Of a stretch of DNA of 64,000 nt, positions 45,792 through 55,858 are shown one piece after another. This stretch comes from Calothrix anomala FACHB-343 (lineage in GTDB: Bacteria > Cyanobacteriota > Cyanobacteriia > Cyanobacteriales > Nostocaceae). The notes under the pieces were generated by a model. The model was not told the origin of the DNA and did not search any database. It worked only from the letters and a program-made list of their open reading frames with translations. The translations under genes and the position numbers were made by a program. The stretch spans positions 36,233-100,232 of the forward strand of contig NZ_JACJQG010000029.1 of assembly GCF_014696435.1 (NCBI RefSeq), in the 5' to 3' direction. Position 1 is the stretch's first letter, and each line of letters opens with the position of its first letter.

Positions 45792-45827
45792 ACTCGTTTT
45801 GGATTAAACTGGCAAAAATAGTGGATA

Positions 45828-45868
45828 GTCATTTGTCATTGGTCATTTGTCATTAGTCATTTGTCAAG
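45828..45868. repeat. GTCATTT heptamer repeat
   Basis: ATTTGTCA-type units stand upstream of the lyase gene and directly before the palindrome at 45891. Confidence 0.8.
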
Positions 45869-45890
45869 AAACTTTGGACTATGGACTGTT

Positions 45891-45953
45891 GTACGGGCGG
45901 GTTCACAGATATCCTCACTGATTCATGAATATCTCCCATAAACCCGCCCCTAC
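45891..45953. repeat. Dispersed palindrome GTACGGGCGGGTT...AACCCGCCCCTAC, copy 3
   Basis: The arms match copies 1 and 2; the spacer differs. TTGACT heptamers follow on the right, in the divergent gap between the lyase and nuclease genes. Confidence 0.8.
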
Positions 45954-46013
45954 TGACTGTTGACTCTTAAACTTTATGTCCCAGAAAATGCTAATTCTTG
46001 TTAGCTTAAAGGA

Positions 46014-47522
46014 ATGCTAATAAATGCCGATCTGTTACTGCAATATCAACGCTGTCAGCGCCGACCTTTTTTAGATAGTCGCGGTGATAGAACCCAGCGC
46101 GACAGTCCCAATGAGTTGCTGCTAAAACTGCAACAAGACAAAATTGCTTATCAAAAAAGTATTTTGGCGAATTTGTCTTATCATCAGCCAGATTATCCCA
46201 GAAGAGACTGGGAAGCTGGGCAAGCCGCAACTCTAGAATTGATGCAGCGTGGGGTTGAGTACATTCATCGGGGAATATTGCTAGTTAGTTACGACGAATG
46301 GGTAAATACAGAAAATGAAAATTTCTCTGCTTCCCCAGATTATCAAAAATATACCCTGCTCAGTTGTCCAGATTTACTAGTCAAACATCCTGGACAATCT
46401 CGTTTTGGCGATTGGATCTATTTACCTGCAAATTTGGAGATGGGTAAACGTCCCAAGCAGGAATATCAAGTAGGAATTGCATTTCATGCTCAAATCTTGG
46501 CAAAATTCCAAGAAACTGCGCCGCCAATAGGTTTATTACAATTGCGTACCAGGGAAAATACTTATCCAGTAGATTTACTGAAATGGACGCCACAAATGCA
46601 GCTGATATTGGCAGAGTTGATTGCAGCTTTAGAGTCAGCCGATGGTGCAGAAGTATTTATTTCTCGGCAAAAATGCAATCTTTGTCACTGGTATAGTCAA
46701 TGTTATGCGATCGCGCAATCGCAAAAACATCTGTCTCTTTTACCCGGAGTCACGCCAGTTCGCTACAAGCAATTACAAGAACTAGAGTTAACGACATTAG
46801 AATCTCTAGCTAATACCAATCCCAGCATTCTAGAAAATCTTACTGGTTTTGACCGTGAAGTAGCCAACAAATTAGTAGTACAAGCGCAAGCCGTACTGCA
46901 AAATCGTCCGTTTATTTTACCTTACCCCTTACCGCTAGAAACTATTACTTATACAGCGCCTATCGAAATTTATTTTGATATTGAAGCGCAGCCTGATTTA
47001 AATTTAAATTATCTTTTAGGTGTTTTAGTAGTCAACAGACAAACTAATACAGAACAGTTTTATTCTCTGCTGGCAGAAAAACCAGAAGACGAAGAAATAG
47101 TGTGGCGACAATTTTTAGATTTAGTTTGGCAATATCCCGAAGCCCCAATTTATCATTTTTGCGCCTACGAATTTGATACAGTGCAGCGCCTGGGAAAACT
47201 TTACCAAACACCCAATTCTAAAGTACGTCCCGTACTTAACCGCTTTGTGGATGTTTATGAACAATTAACCCAAAGCGTCGCCTTACCCATAGAAAGCTAT
47301 GCTTTAAAAGCTATTGCGCGGTGGTTAGGCTTTGAATGGCGCGATAAAGAAGCCAGTGGTGCTAAGTGTATTTACTGGTACGATTCCTGGTTAGAAACAG
47401 GCGATCGCACTTTATTAGAAACAATTCAACGCTACAACGAAGATGACTGCCGCGCAACTCGCAACGTCAAAGACTGGCTGGTGCAATTCTTCCAAGAAGA
47501 GTATTATTTACGACCTGCTTAA
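46014..47522 (+). CDS. TM0106-family RecB-like nuclease with DnaQ-type domain
   Basis: A 502-residue protein. The N-terminal half is Cas4/RecB-like with cysteines that may bind an iron-sulfur cluster (YQRCQRRPF at residues 12-18, then CNLCHWYSQC near 221-230). Two HhH-like stretches follow (LLPGVTPVRYKQLQEL, LTGFDREVANKL). The C-terminal half is a DEDD exonuclease: YFDIEAQPD, HFCAYEFDTVQRL, and RYNEDDCRATRNV. This matches the family often annotated as TM0106 RecB-like putative nuclease, likely in DNA repair. ATG 46014 is directly after an AAGGA at about 46008-46012, too close to be ideal; a second start is not obvious. Confidence 0.82.
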   Translation: MLINADLLLQYQRCQRRPFLDSRGDRTQRDSPNELLLKLQQDKIAYQKSILANLSYHQPDYPRRDWEAGQAATLELMQRGVEYIHRGILLVSYDEWVNTENENFSASPDYQKYTLLSCPDLLVKHPGQSRFGDWIYLPANLEMGKRPKQEYQVGIAFHAQILAKFQETAPPIGLLQLRTRENTYPVDLLKWTPQMQLILAELIAALESADGAEVFISRQKCNLCHWYSQCYAIAQSQKHLSLLPGVTPVRYKQLQELELTTLESLANTNPSILENLTGFDREVANKLVVQAQAVLQNRPFILPYPLPLETITYTAPIEIYFDIEAQPDLNLNYLLGVLVVNRQTNTEQFYSLLAEKPEDEEIVWRQFLDLVWQYPEAPIYHFCAYEFDTVQRLGKLYQTPNSKVRPVLNRFVDVYEQLTQSVALPIESYALKAIARWLGFEWRDKEASGAKCIYWYDSWLETGDRTLLETIQRYNEDDCRATRNVKDWLVQFFQEEYYLRPA

Positions 47523-47632
47523 TAAAAGTCAAGAGTCAATGGTCAATGGTCAACAGTCAATAGTCAGTTGTTCCTTCTGCCATGATATTGTGTTGTTGGA
47601 CTTTGACAGGTTAATTTTAGCGATCGCTATCC

Positions 47633-48817
47633 ATGCAGCCCATCAAGAAAATTTTAAATTGGCGAAGAATTATTTATTTTATTATCCCCATCATTATTAT
47701 CAGTCTTTGCTGGAGCAATTTAGCATCGGCATCGGTCAATATTACTCAGATCCAGTTTATCGGACAAGCCACTCTTCCCAAAGGATTGAACTTCCAAAAA
47801 ACCCCGGTTGGTGGTTTGTCAGGAATCACCTATGATGCTAAAAAAGACCTTTTTTATGTAATTTCTGATGATAGGAGTGAAAAAGCTCCCGCTCGTTTCT
47901 ATACTCTGAAAATAGACCTGAGTACAGGTTCACTTAAAAATAATGGTGTTGTCCCTATTGCCGTCACAACACTCTTGAATGAAAATGGTAACACCTTTGC
48001 TAGAGCTACCAGCGATACGGAAGGAATTGCTTACACGAGCAAAAATACTGTCTTTATTTCTTCAGAAGGTGATGCTAAGGAACTCGTTAATCCTTTTATT
48101 AAAGAATTTTCTTTATCTACTGGTAAAGTAATCTCAACACTACCCATACCAAACAAGTTTTTACCTGCTAAAAATGGTCAGTCTGGTATCCGCGATAATT
48201 TAGCTTTTGAAAGCTTAACCGTTACGCCTAACGAAGCGAAACTATTTACAGCCACCGAAAATGCTCTGATTCAAGATGGTGTAGAAGCTCAACCGAATAT
48301 TGCTACTTCTTGCCGGATTATACAGTATAATTTACAAACCCAGCAGCCAGAAAAAGAATACCTTTATCAAACAGAACCAATATCATCCTTTTTGAATTTT
48401 ACTGGTAAGTTTGCTAGCGGGTTACCCGATATAGTTGCCCTTGACGATAGCGGAAATTTCCTCAGCTTAGAAAGGTCATTTACAGGCTTAGGATTTGCTA
48501 TTTTATTATTTCAGGTTTCCCTAGATGGTGCTGATGATATTCAGCAGATCGATAGCCTCTTAAAAATTAATTCTCAACAAGTCAAACCTGTACGAAAAAA
48601 ACTGTTGTTAGACTTGCGAGGTTTAGACGTATTGCTCGACAATATCGAAGGCTTAACTCTAGGGCCTAAATTACCTGATGGTCAACGCTCATTAATCTTA
48701 ATTAGTGACAACAATTTTAATTCTTTACAACGTACCCAAATCCTCGCCTTTAAGCTGAAAATCGAATCACCCTGGATGCGCATCTTCCGCCGTCTGATTC
48801 CCAATTTCAACCGCTAA
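47633..48817 (+). CDS. Exported phytase-like/esterase-like family protein (PF13449 type)
   Basis: A 394-residue protein with a signal peptide (IIYFIIPIIIISLCWSNLASAS, cut near LASAS). The fold is a probable propeller: VGGLSGITYDAKKDLFYVISDDR near 60, ATSDTEGIAYTSKNTVFISSEGD near 120, and LAFESLTVTPNEAKLFTATENAL near 190 are the three signature blocks of the esterase-like activity of phytase family. A role in releasing phosphate or in another ester hydrolysis outside the cell is possible but unproven. It follows the nuclease gene by 110 bases with TTGACC-type repeats in between. A hairpin follows at 48855. Confidence 0.8.
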   Translation: MQPIKKILNWRRIIYFIIPIIIISLCWSNLASASVNITQIQFIGQATLPKGLNFQKTPVGGLSGITYDAKKDLFYVISDDRSEKAPARFYTLKIDLSTGSLKNNGVVPIAVTTLLNENGNTFARATSDTEGIAYTSKNTVFISSEGDAKELVNPFIKEFSLSTGKVISTLPIPNKFLPAKNGQSGIRDNLAFESLTVTPNEAKLFTATENALIQDGVEAQPNIATSCRIIQYNLQTQQPEKEYLYQTEPISSFLNFTGKFASGLPDIVALDDSGNFLSLERSFTGLGFAILLFQVSLDGADDIQQIDSLLKINSQQVKPVRKKLLLDLRGLDVLLDNIEGLTLGPKLPDGQRSLILISDNNFNSLQRTQILAFKLKIESPWMRIFRRLIPNFNR

Positions 48818-48854
48818 ATTTTAGCTGCTGGTGATAACTTTGTAATCAGTACTG

Positions 48855-48879
48855 TAGTCCTCAATAAAATTGAGGGCTA
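48855..48879 (+). terminator. Hairpin after the phytase-like gene
   Basis: TAGTCCTCAAT and ATTGAGGGCTA pair over 11 positions with one G-T pair and an AAA loop. No T-run follows. Confidence 0.45.
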
Positions 48880-49292
48880 TGAAGTTATTAATTATGCGAA
48901 TTAATTCATGTATTAATGTATATAACAGCTTTTGAACGCAAAACTTAATTCTGTTGCGTAAAATGATTAATTTAGGAGTAATTTAAGTGAAATGGCTGAA
49001 AAAGGATAATAATATCTATTTTACGTATATATACTGAGAATGAGGGGTAAAACCACCGATCTGACTTGTGGATTCAGTGGAATCTCTCATACGTTTTTTA
49101 AAATAAATATGTTACACCATGATTAAGAACTGTTACATAGATTTTTTTGTAATTTTATTAAAAACTCACCAAGTATTGGAGTAAATTTTACTCGACATGA
49201 TCAATTCTCTAAAATCAGGGATGTTTTTTATAGATAAAATAAAGTTTACAAGAGAGTTATGTTAATAACTATCTAATTTTTAAAATAAATAT
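48880..49292. other. AT-rich non-coding region upstream of the kinase pair
   Basis: No repeat family and no gene are seen. It probably holds the promoter of the kinase pair. Confidence 0.5.
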
Positions 49293-50903
49293 ATGGTGCA
49301 GAATCCGATTCCGAGTCTAGCCAACAATAAAACTGAATTAGATATTTATATTGGTAAATTTCTCAATAACCGCTATTTAATCAGAGATTTAATTGGCAAA
49401 GGAGGGATGGGTAGGGTTTACTTAGCTGAAGATGTTGCTAAAGGTGGAATGGCGGTTGCAGTCAAAATCCTATCACTCAGCTTAGGAAGTCAGCAAATAT
49501 CCCAACGCTTTGCTAGAGAAATTTTTATTGGCGCACAATTAGGACGTAAAAGTAGAAATATAGTTCGCGTATTTAGCTATGGTGCTACCGAAGAAAATAT
49601 TCCCTATTATGTTATGGAATATCTCCAAGGTAAAAACCTCAAACGTATTCTCAAAAATCAAACATTATCTTTAAGCAAAATATTAGACATTTGCCAGCAA
49701 ATTTGTTCTGGCTTATACTGCGCTCATCAAGGTATTATTCTTAAAGGCGAAAACTATCCTGTTATTCATCGAGATATTAAACCAGAAAATATTTTTTTAT
49801 TAGAAGAAATAAAAAAAGATAATGTAGTTAAAATTCTGGATTTTGGTATTGCTAAATTTTTAACAGAACGCAGTGGGATGACTCTCACAGATTCCTTTAT
49901 TGGTAGTTTACCTTACTGCTCTCCAGAACATATGGAAGGGCGCAAACTATTAGATGTCCGGTCTGATATCTATAGTTTAGGCATATTAATGTTTGAAATG
50001 CTGGCAGGAAAACATCCATTTCAAACCACTAGTAACTCATTTGGTACTTGGTATCAAGCGCATCATTTTGAAACTCCACCGTCATTAGAAGAGGTAAATC
50101 CGCAATTAACAATTCCCGCGAAATGGCAAAAATTGGTGATGCGTTGTTTAGCCAAAGAAGTAGGCGATCGCCCACAAAGTATTAAAGAAATTTTAGTTGA
50201 TTTAGAACACATTAAACTAGAACTTGAGCAGTCAGTAAATAATAAGATAGATGAGAAATTACCATCTTCTCCAGTCCAAATAGTACCTGTCACTTCCTTA
50301 ACAGAAAAAGAGTGTTTACAGAAAACTTGGCCTAAAAATAGACCAATTGCTCCTATTGGATTTCCTTATTTATTACATACACTACAAGGAACTATACCCA
50401 CATTTTGGGCGATGTTACCTAAGCAAGAAATCGCCAAATTTTTAGATAAAAATTACGGCACTGAATTGATTGCAAAAATGAATATATATCCCATGATATT
50501 ATGGGTAACCGTCTTACACAATGCCCAAAAGTCGCAAACCAAGTGGCTATCTTGCTTTTTAGATATGAATGATGGACGCGGGCAAAAAATAGCGCAAAGT
50601 CTAGCAGAAATAGGCTACTATCATTTACTATTTTTTTCTATCGAAGACCCGACTAATTGTAAACATGTAATTACCTTAACTCTTAATGCTAACCAGCGCC
50701 AATATTTAACAGATTGGGTAGCCAACAAACACAATTATCAAGAATTTATTTCTACCAAGCAAGCCAAAATCATATTAAAAGCAGAGCATGAAAGATTAAA
50801 AGCTAGCATCATTCGCAAATTAGTGGCAAATATAGAGAATAAAGGAGTAAGTTTAAAAACTTCTCTACTCAAACTATATTATTTCTTTTTTGGTGCAGAA
50901 TAA
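49293..50903 (+). CDS. Ser/Thr protein kinase with an unrecognised C-terminal domain (1)
   Basis: A 536-residue kinase. Residues 28-305 are a complete eukaryotic-like (Hanks) kinase: glycine loop GKGGMGRVYLAE, invariant Lys58 in VAVKIL, catalytic loop VIHRDIKPENI near 157-167, DFG in ILDFGIAKF near 182, and SDIYSLGILMFEML near 225. A linker leads to a C-terminal domain (about 335-536) with KTWPKNRP, FPYLLHTLQG, MILWVTVLHN, KWLSCFLDM and LFFSIEDP. No membrane segment is seen, so it should be cytoplasmic. The same domain ends the next gene, 97 bases downstream, so the two arose by duplication. Confidence 0.9.
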   Translation: MVQNPIPSLANNKTELDIYIGKFLNNRYLIRDLIGKGGMGRVYLAEDVAKGGMAVAVKILSLSLGSQQISQRFAREIFIGAQLGRKSRNIVRVFSYGATEENIPYYVMEYLQGKNLKRILKNQTLSLSKILDICQQICSGLYCAHQGIILKGENYPVIHRDIKPENIFLLEEIKKDNVVKILDFGIAKFLTERSGMTLTDSFIGSLPYCSPEHMEGRKLLDVRSDIYSLGILMFEMLAGKHPFQTTSNSFGTWYQAHHFETPPSLEEVNPQLTIPAKWQKLVMRCLAKEVGDRPQSIKEILVDLEHIKLELEQSVNNKIDEKLPSSPVQIVPVTSLTEKECLQKTWPKNRPIAPIGFPYLLHTLQGTIPTFWAMLPKQEIAKFLDKNYGTELIAKMNIYPMILWVTVLHNAQKSQTKWLSCFLDMNDGRGQKIAQSLAEIGYYHLLFFSIEDPTNCKHVITLTLNANQRQYLTDWVANKHNYQEFISTKQAKIILKAEHERLKASIIRKLVANIENKGVSLKTSLLKLYYFFFGAE

Positions 50904-50999
50904 GGTTGAAAGTAGATTAAGTTGCGAATGATTAAGTAGAGATATAAATTAGCTATTTCCTGGGAATAATCAAACCAGGAATAATTAGAGGTTGTAAAG

Positions 51000-52541
51000 G
51001 TGAATAAAAGCTCATTTGCATCTCCAAAGGCTACAAAATTGCTAGCCAATCGTTATCAACTGCGCGAATCAATTGGTAATGGAGGCATGGGCAATGTTTT
51101 TTTAGCTAATGATGTTTTGCTCGGAGGAACCCCAGTAGCAATTAAATTTCTCGCTCATACTGTTTGTGAACCAAAGATGCAACAAGATTTTGCTAGAGAA
51201 GCATTGATGAGTGCAGCTTTGAGTCAAAAAAGCATACATATAGTGAGAGCATACGATTATGGCGTAAGTGAAACCGGAAATCCTTATTACGTCATGGAAT
51301 ATTTACCGGGTAAATGCTTGAAGGAATTCATGCCGATGGATTTACCCATGTTTATGACCTTGATGCGACAAATTTGTTTAGGCTTACAATGCGCCCATCA
51401 AGGAATAAACATTGATGGCAAAATTTATCCCTTAGTACATAGAGATATCAAGCCAAACAATATATTAGTTATTCCCGACCCTATATTAGGTCAATTAGTC
51501 AAAATTCTCGATTTTGGAATTGCGAAATTTTTAAATCATACTGCAACTAACAGCACAAATAGAAAATTTCACGGCACATTACCTTATTGTTCGCCAGAAC
51601 AATTAGAAGGAGAAGAATTAGATAGCCGCTCTGATATTTATAGTTTAGGGGTGGTGATGTTTGAAATGCTGACAGGCGAAAAACCTTGGCAGCCAGAAAC
51701 AGATCATTTTGGTGCTTGGTACAAAGCACATCACTTTGAACAGCCCAGAGCGATCGCGCAAATCAAACCCGATTTACAATTACCAAGGGCGTTAAATGAT
51801 TTAATTATGGCTTGTTTAGCAAAAAAAGCCAGCAATCGCCCGCAAAATATATCTGAAGTGCTGCGAGTATTAGAAAATATCAATCGCGCTCATTATTTCG
51901 CCTTACCATTAAATATTAGCTGCAAGCAAGTAGAGACTAATCTCCCGCCAGAACTACCCAAAAACTCGGAGTTACCGCCAACGATAGAACAAGCCTGTTA
52001 CAAACTCACCTGGCCTGAGAAAAAACCGATTCAAGAAATTGTCTTTCCCCAGGTTATCGACACCGAACAAGGCTCTGTAGCATCGCTTTGGCTGATGTTA
52101 TCCACCCAAGAAATCAAAAAACGTGCCCTTTCCATTCGTCACAACGAATTTTTGTTTATCGCATCGCCGCACCCGATGTTACTGTGGCTGACAGTTCTGT
52201 ACAATCGCTTGCTTGTACCTAAGTGGCTACCTTGCTACTTAGATATGCAAAACCCACAAAATCAACGCCTAGTCACAGCCTTAGCAGAAAGTGAACGCTA
52301 CCCCTTAACCTTATTTACTCTCGAACCACCCCATTCCTGTATCAGCGTCATCAGCAGTTACATCGATCCCAGCAAGCGCCAACTTTTGAAAACTTGGGTA
52401 AAACAGAGTCAAAGCTTACCACATTGCGATCAAGCCCAATTGAGCAAAAACATCTTAAAACAGCAGTATAAGCAAATGCAATCCCAGATTCAGCAGCGTT
52501 TAGGCGCAAAGCCCCCGGTTGTGGCATCTCGTGCTTTGTGA
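51000..52541 (+). CDS. Ser/Thr protein kinase with an unrecognised C-terminal domain (2)
   Basis: A 513-residue paralogue of the preceding kinase. It has the glycine loop GNGGMGNVFLAND, Lys in VAIKFL, catalytic loop LVHRDIKPNNI, ILDFGIAKF and SDIYSLGVVMFEML, all intact. Its C-terminal domain (about 325-513) repeats the pattern of kinase 1: LTWPEKKP, FPQVIDTEQG, MLLWLTVLYN, KWLPCYLDM, LFTLEPPHSC. GTG 51000 has GAGG 8 bases upstream. It has its own ribosome-binding site but no terminator between, so co-transcription is likely. GGACAAGG and TGCCCAA repeats follow. Confidence 0.9.
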   Translation: MNKSSFASPKATKLLANRYQLRESIGNGGMGNVFLANDVLLGGTPVAIKFLAHTVCEPKMQQDFAREALMSAALSQKSIHIVRAYDYGVSETGNPYYVMEYLPGKCLKEFMPMDLPMFMTLMRQICLGLQCAHQGINIDGKIYPLVHRDIKPNNILVIPDPILGQLVKILDFGIAKFLNHTATNSTNRKFHGTLPYCSPEQLEGEELDSRSDIYSLGVVMFEMLTGEKPWQPETDHFGAWYKAHHFEQPRAIAQIKPDLQLPRALNDLIMACLAKKASNRPQNISEVLRVLENINRAHYFALPLNISCKQVETNLPPELPKNSELPPTIEQACYKLTWPEKKPIQEIVFPQVIDTEQGSVASLWLMLSTQEIKKRALSIRHNEFLFIASPHPMLLWLTVLYNRLLVPKWLPCYLDMQNPQNQRLVTALAESERYPLTLFTLEPPHSCISVISSYIDPSKRQLLKTWVKQSQSLPHCDQAQLSKNILKQQYKQMQSQIQQRLGAKPPVVASRAL

Positions 52542-52551
52542 AGAAATATGG

Positions 52552-52672
52552 CGAAGGGGGACAAGGGGGGACAAGGGAGACAAGGAGGACAAGGGGGACT
52601 AATGCCCAATGCCCCATGCCCCATGCCCAATGCCCAATGCCCCATGCCCAATGCCCCATGCCCAAATTTTTT
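52552..52672. repeat. GGACAAGGG and ATGCCCA tandem repeats
   Basis: GGACAAGGG-type 9-mers are followed by about ten ATGCCCA/ATGCCCC 7-mers, between kinase 2 and the tRNA. Confidence 0.88.
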
Positions 52673-52731
52673 TCTTCCAGGTAGTTGACAACCCAAAAGA
52701 AACGGTACATAATAACAAAGTTGCCGATTGA

Positions 52732-52805
52732 GGGACTGTAGTTCAATTGGTTAGAGCACCGCCCTGTCACGGCGGAAGTTGCGGGTTCGAGCCCCGTCAG
52801 TCCCG
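52732..52805 (+). tRNA. trnD: tRNA-Asp (GTC anticodon)
   Basis: A 74-base cloverleaf: acceptor GGGACTG/CAGTCCC with discriminator G, D-arm region AGTTCAATTGGTTAGAGC, anticodon stem CCGCC/GGCGG around CTGTCAC with anticodon GTC, and T-arm GCGGG-TTCGAGC-CCCGT. No CCA is encoded; GTTAAATT follows. It lies 146 bases before gltX. Confidence 0.97.
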
Positions 52806-52951
52806 TTAAATTAGATATAGATAAGTACAAGTGCTGAGTCTTAAGTAGACGCTGGTGAAAGAAATTTATTTGTAAATTCTATCTCATTAGCGATCGCCTA
52901 AAACTCAGCGCTTGTTATAGTGATCGTGCTTTGAGAAAGAGAGAAAGAACT

Positions 52952-54397
52952 GTGACAGTTAGAGTTCGGATTGCTCCCAGTCCCACGGGAAATTTACATA
53001 TTGGTACAGCAAGAACGGCTGTATTTAACTGGTTATTTGCTCGTCACCACGGCGGGAAGTTTATTTTGCGGATTGAAGACACAGACCTAGAGCGATCGCG
53101 TCCTGAATATACAGAGAATATTCTGGAGGGTTTGCGCTGGTTGGGTTTGAACTGGGATGAGGGGCCATTTTTTCAATCTCAACGCCTGGATCTCTATAAA
53201 CAAGCAGTAGAAAAGCTGTTAGCACAAGGGTTAGCTTATCGCTGTTATACCACCTCGGAAGAATTAGAAGCTTTACGGGAAGCGCAAAAAGCTAAGGGGG
53301 AAGCACCGCGCTATGATAATCGTCACCGCAATCTTACCCCAGAACAAGAAGCGGCTTTTAAAGCAGAAGGACGTAGCTTTGTTATTCGCTTCAAAATTGA
53401 AGATGAGCGAGAAATTGTCTGGAATGACCTAGTTAGAGGCAAAATGTCTTGGCGCGGTAGCGATTTGGGCGGTGATATGGTCATTGCTCGCGCTTCCGAA
53501 GCCGGAGTTGGTCAACCGTTGTATAACTTTGTGGTTGTAGTTGATGACATCGATATGCAAATCACCCATGTCATCCGGGGTGAAGACCATATCGCCAATA
53601 CAGCCAAGCAAATTCTGCTTTACGAAGCCTTGGGAGCAAAAATCCCCGAATTTGCCCATTCACCGCTAATTTTAAACATGGAAGGTCGCAAGCTGTCGAA
53701 GCGAGATGGCGTAACCTCGATTTCTGACTTTAAAAAATTAGGCTTTACTTCCGAAGGTTTAGTTAATTACATGACTTTGTTGGGTTGGTCACCATTAGAC
53801 TCGACTCAGGAAATATTTACCTTAGAATCAGCAGCGAAAGACTTCGGCTTTGAGCGTGTAAATAAAGCCGGTGCAAAGTTTGACTGGGCGAAGTTAGATT
53901 GGTTAAACAGTCAGTACATCCACCATACTCCAGTAGACAAGCTGACAGATTTACTCATACCTTATTGGGAAGAAGCTGGTTTTAAATTTGAAGGTGGCAG
54001 AGAAAGAGCTTGGTTAGAAAAGCTAGTAGCTTTAATCGGCCCTAGCTTAACTCGCCTCAAAGATGCGGTAGAGCAAAGCCAACTGTTTTTTAGCGATACC
54101 GTAGAGTTTAGCGAAGAAGCCGTGAAACAATTGCAGCAAGAAGGTTCTGCAGCGGCGCTGCAAAGCATTTTGACAGCTTTAGACAATCAAGAGAAATTAG
54201 ACGAAGCCAGCGCCCAGGAGATTATCAAGCAAGTAGTCAAAGCGCAAAATGTCAAGAAAGGATTAGTAATGCGATCGCTCCGCGCCGGCTTAACTGGAGA
54301 TGTTCACGGCCCCGATTTGATTCAATCTTGGTTACTACTCAACCAAATTGGTTTAGATCGCTCGCGTTTGAATCAAGCCATAACTGCTGGTAGTTAA
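52952..54397 (+). CDS. gltX: Glutamyl-tRNA synthetase
   Basis: A 481-residue class I synthetase. The HIGH motif is [14 protein letters not shown] at the N-terminus and the KMSKS motif is GRKLSKRDG near residue 247. Length is usual for bacterial GltX. The start is GTG 52952, giving [12 protein letters not shown] as in relatives; a TTG seven codons earlier adds residues (RKRERT) outside the family. Cyanobacteria lack glutaminyl-tRNA synthetase, so this enzyme also makes Glu-tRNA(Gln) for the amidotransferase. HIP1 sites lie within the gene. Confidence 0.96.
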   Translation: MTVRVRIAPSPTGNLHIGTARTAVFNWLFARHHGGKFILRIEDTDLERSRPEYTENILEGLRWLGLNWDEGPFFQSQRLDLYKQAVEKLLAQGLAYRCYTTSEELEALREAQKAKGEAPRYDNRHRNLTPEQEAAFKAEGRSFVIRFKIEDEREIVWNDLVRGKMSWRGSDLGGDMVIARASEAGVGQPLYNFVVVVDDIDMQITHVIRGEDHIANTAKQILLYEALGAKIPEFAHSPLILNMEGRKLSKRDGVTSISDFKKLGFTSEGLVNYMTLLGWSPLDSTQEIFTLESAAKDFGFERVNKAGAKFDWAKLDWLNSQYIHHTPVDKLTDLLIPYWEEAGFKFEGGRERAWLEKLVALIGPSLTRLKDAVEQSQLFFSDTVEFSEEAVKQLQQEGSAAALQSILTALDNQEKLDEASAQEIIKQVVKAQNVKKGLVMRSLRAGLTGDVHGPDLIQSWLLLNQIGLDRSRLNQAITAGS

Positions 54398-54511
54398 ATA
54401 GCGATCGCATCTGATACAGCGACAAACCATCAGTCTTAAGAAAAATTTTAGATTTTTAGAGGCGTACCTATGTGCGCCTCTATTAATAATTAAAGCAACC
54501 AGAACAATTGA

Positions 54512-54597
54512 TAACTGTTGACCGTTGACCGTTGACTGTTGACTGTTGACTGTTGACTGTTGACTGTTGACTGTTGACCGTTGACTGTTGACCAATG
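54512..54597. repeat. Heptanucleotide tandem repeat (TTGACCG/TTGACTG)
   Basis: About twelve TTGACCG and TTGACTG units follow gltX, ending in TTGACCAATGCCC. Confidence 0.9.
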
Positions 54598-54690
54598 CCC
54601 AATAACAACCTAGTTAATTATTCTATTGTTTGGGAACATTTGGTGTAAAATTAATGTCTTTATCTACACTTAGATAACCATGTAATTAAA

Positions 54691-55188
54691 ATGCCGAAAA
54701 TAGCCTTCAATAAAGGGATAAGCTTACCATTTTTGATACTTGCATTCTTCGTTACATCAACAACTTACACCAGAGCGGATACGCAACCAACACCACCAAT
54801 ATTTGGAGATGTTAGCATCGGCAAAAATTTTTCCCCAGATCCCTTGACAGTTCGGGGGATGAGTGGCGGCTCCATTCCCGGAAATCAAGTATCAAAGCGT
54901 CCGGCCACTCCCACTGGCCCCTGTACGGGATTTGTCGATGAAGCTCCAGACCATAAATTAGAGTTAACTAGTAAATTCGACTACTTAAAGGTGCAAGTGC
55001 AAAGTCCTGAAGATACGACAATTATCGTCAAAGGGCCTGGTGGTATCTGGTGCAATGACGAGTTGTCAGATGGTCAAAATCCTGGTATCGCGGGTGAATG
55101 GCTCCCCGGAATTTATCAAATTTGGGTGGGTTCCTATGTCCAAGATAAGTATTTGCCTTACACGCTGCAAATTACAGAAGTGAAGTAG
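54691..55188 (+). CDS. Small exported protein of unknown function, PPC-like
   Basis: A 165-residue protein with a signal peptide (ISLPFLILAFFVTSTTYTRA, cut near residue 29). The mature part has two Cys (GPCTGFVDEAPDH and GGIWCNDE) that may form a disulfide, and a block IIVKGPGGIWCNDELSDGQN...EWLPGIYQIWVGSY typical, from memory, of a widespread cyanobacterial secreted family with a beta-sandwich like pre-peptidase C-terminal domains. Its function is unknown. It stands alone between gltX and ftsH. Confidence 0.7.
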   Translation: MPKIAFNKGISLPFLILAFFVTSTTYTRADTQPTPPIFGDVSIGKNFSPDPLTVRGMSGGSIPGNQVSKRPATPTGPCTGFVDEAPDHKLELTSKFDYLKVQVQSPEDTTIIVKGPGGIWCNDELSDGQNPGIAGEWLPGIYQIWVGSYVQDKYLPYTLQITEVK

Positions 55189-55858
55189 GGGCTAGGTTTT
55201 ATCAAAATTCGCAAAAGTTGAAACCCCACCCACAAAGGGTAGCTGTCTTTAATTTTGAATTTTGAATTTTGAATTTTGAATTGCTTCATTTGGTGGTGGG
55301 TGCTTGTAGGCGCTCCCACAGATGGCTGTTTGTCGCCGCAAATACATCAGCTACACCGCTAGGATTTCCGCATCCAAAATCAAGCATCAACAATAGGATA
55401 GAAGAGTAGAGAAGCGCTCAGGATTAAGGAAGCAAGCTTTAATAATGCTTCGTCTTGGGGACTTTTCTTAATTCTCGTTGCTTTTGGGGTGTAGTTTTGT
55501 ATTAAAATTAAGTTAACTTTAATTAAGATTCGTGATGTCGTTATAGATTTGCTGTAAGGCACTTAGAGTTTCTATAGCGATGCGCGTAAAACATCAGATT
55601 AAGCAAAATGGATTTATCAAGATCCGTTTCCCAGCGATTTAGCAACCAAATTAAGGATGGATGATGACAAAAACTTTTGAATTCCCCGATTAAAAGCCTT
55701 TGTGCTAGCGTTACCAAAGAGTAGCGCAGCTTACAAGGTTCAGTTAAGTTGAAAAATTTTATAGTTTTTACTCAACTCTCATCCTGAAATTGCAGGATGA
55801 TTACATCATTTGGTTGCTAAAGCTGATGAGTTCTATTGGCATCTAGAGGCAGATAAAG
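55189..55858. other. Non-coding region upstream of ftsH
   Basis: GAATTTT heptamers stand at 55253-55281. The rest is unique sequence with no gene-like frame and probably includes the ftsH promoter and leader. A short minus-strand frame (55380-55562) is not supported. Confidence 0.55.

Noticed and set aside
46014-47522. Cas4 of a CRISPR system
   Set aside because: The gene has the fused DnaQ-type half of the TM0106 family and no CRISPR array or cas genes are present.
55380-55562. Minus-strand frame of 60 codons upstream of ftsH
   Set aside because: No ribosome-binding site or family match; likely the ftsH leader region.
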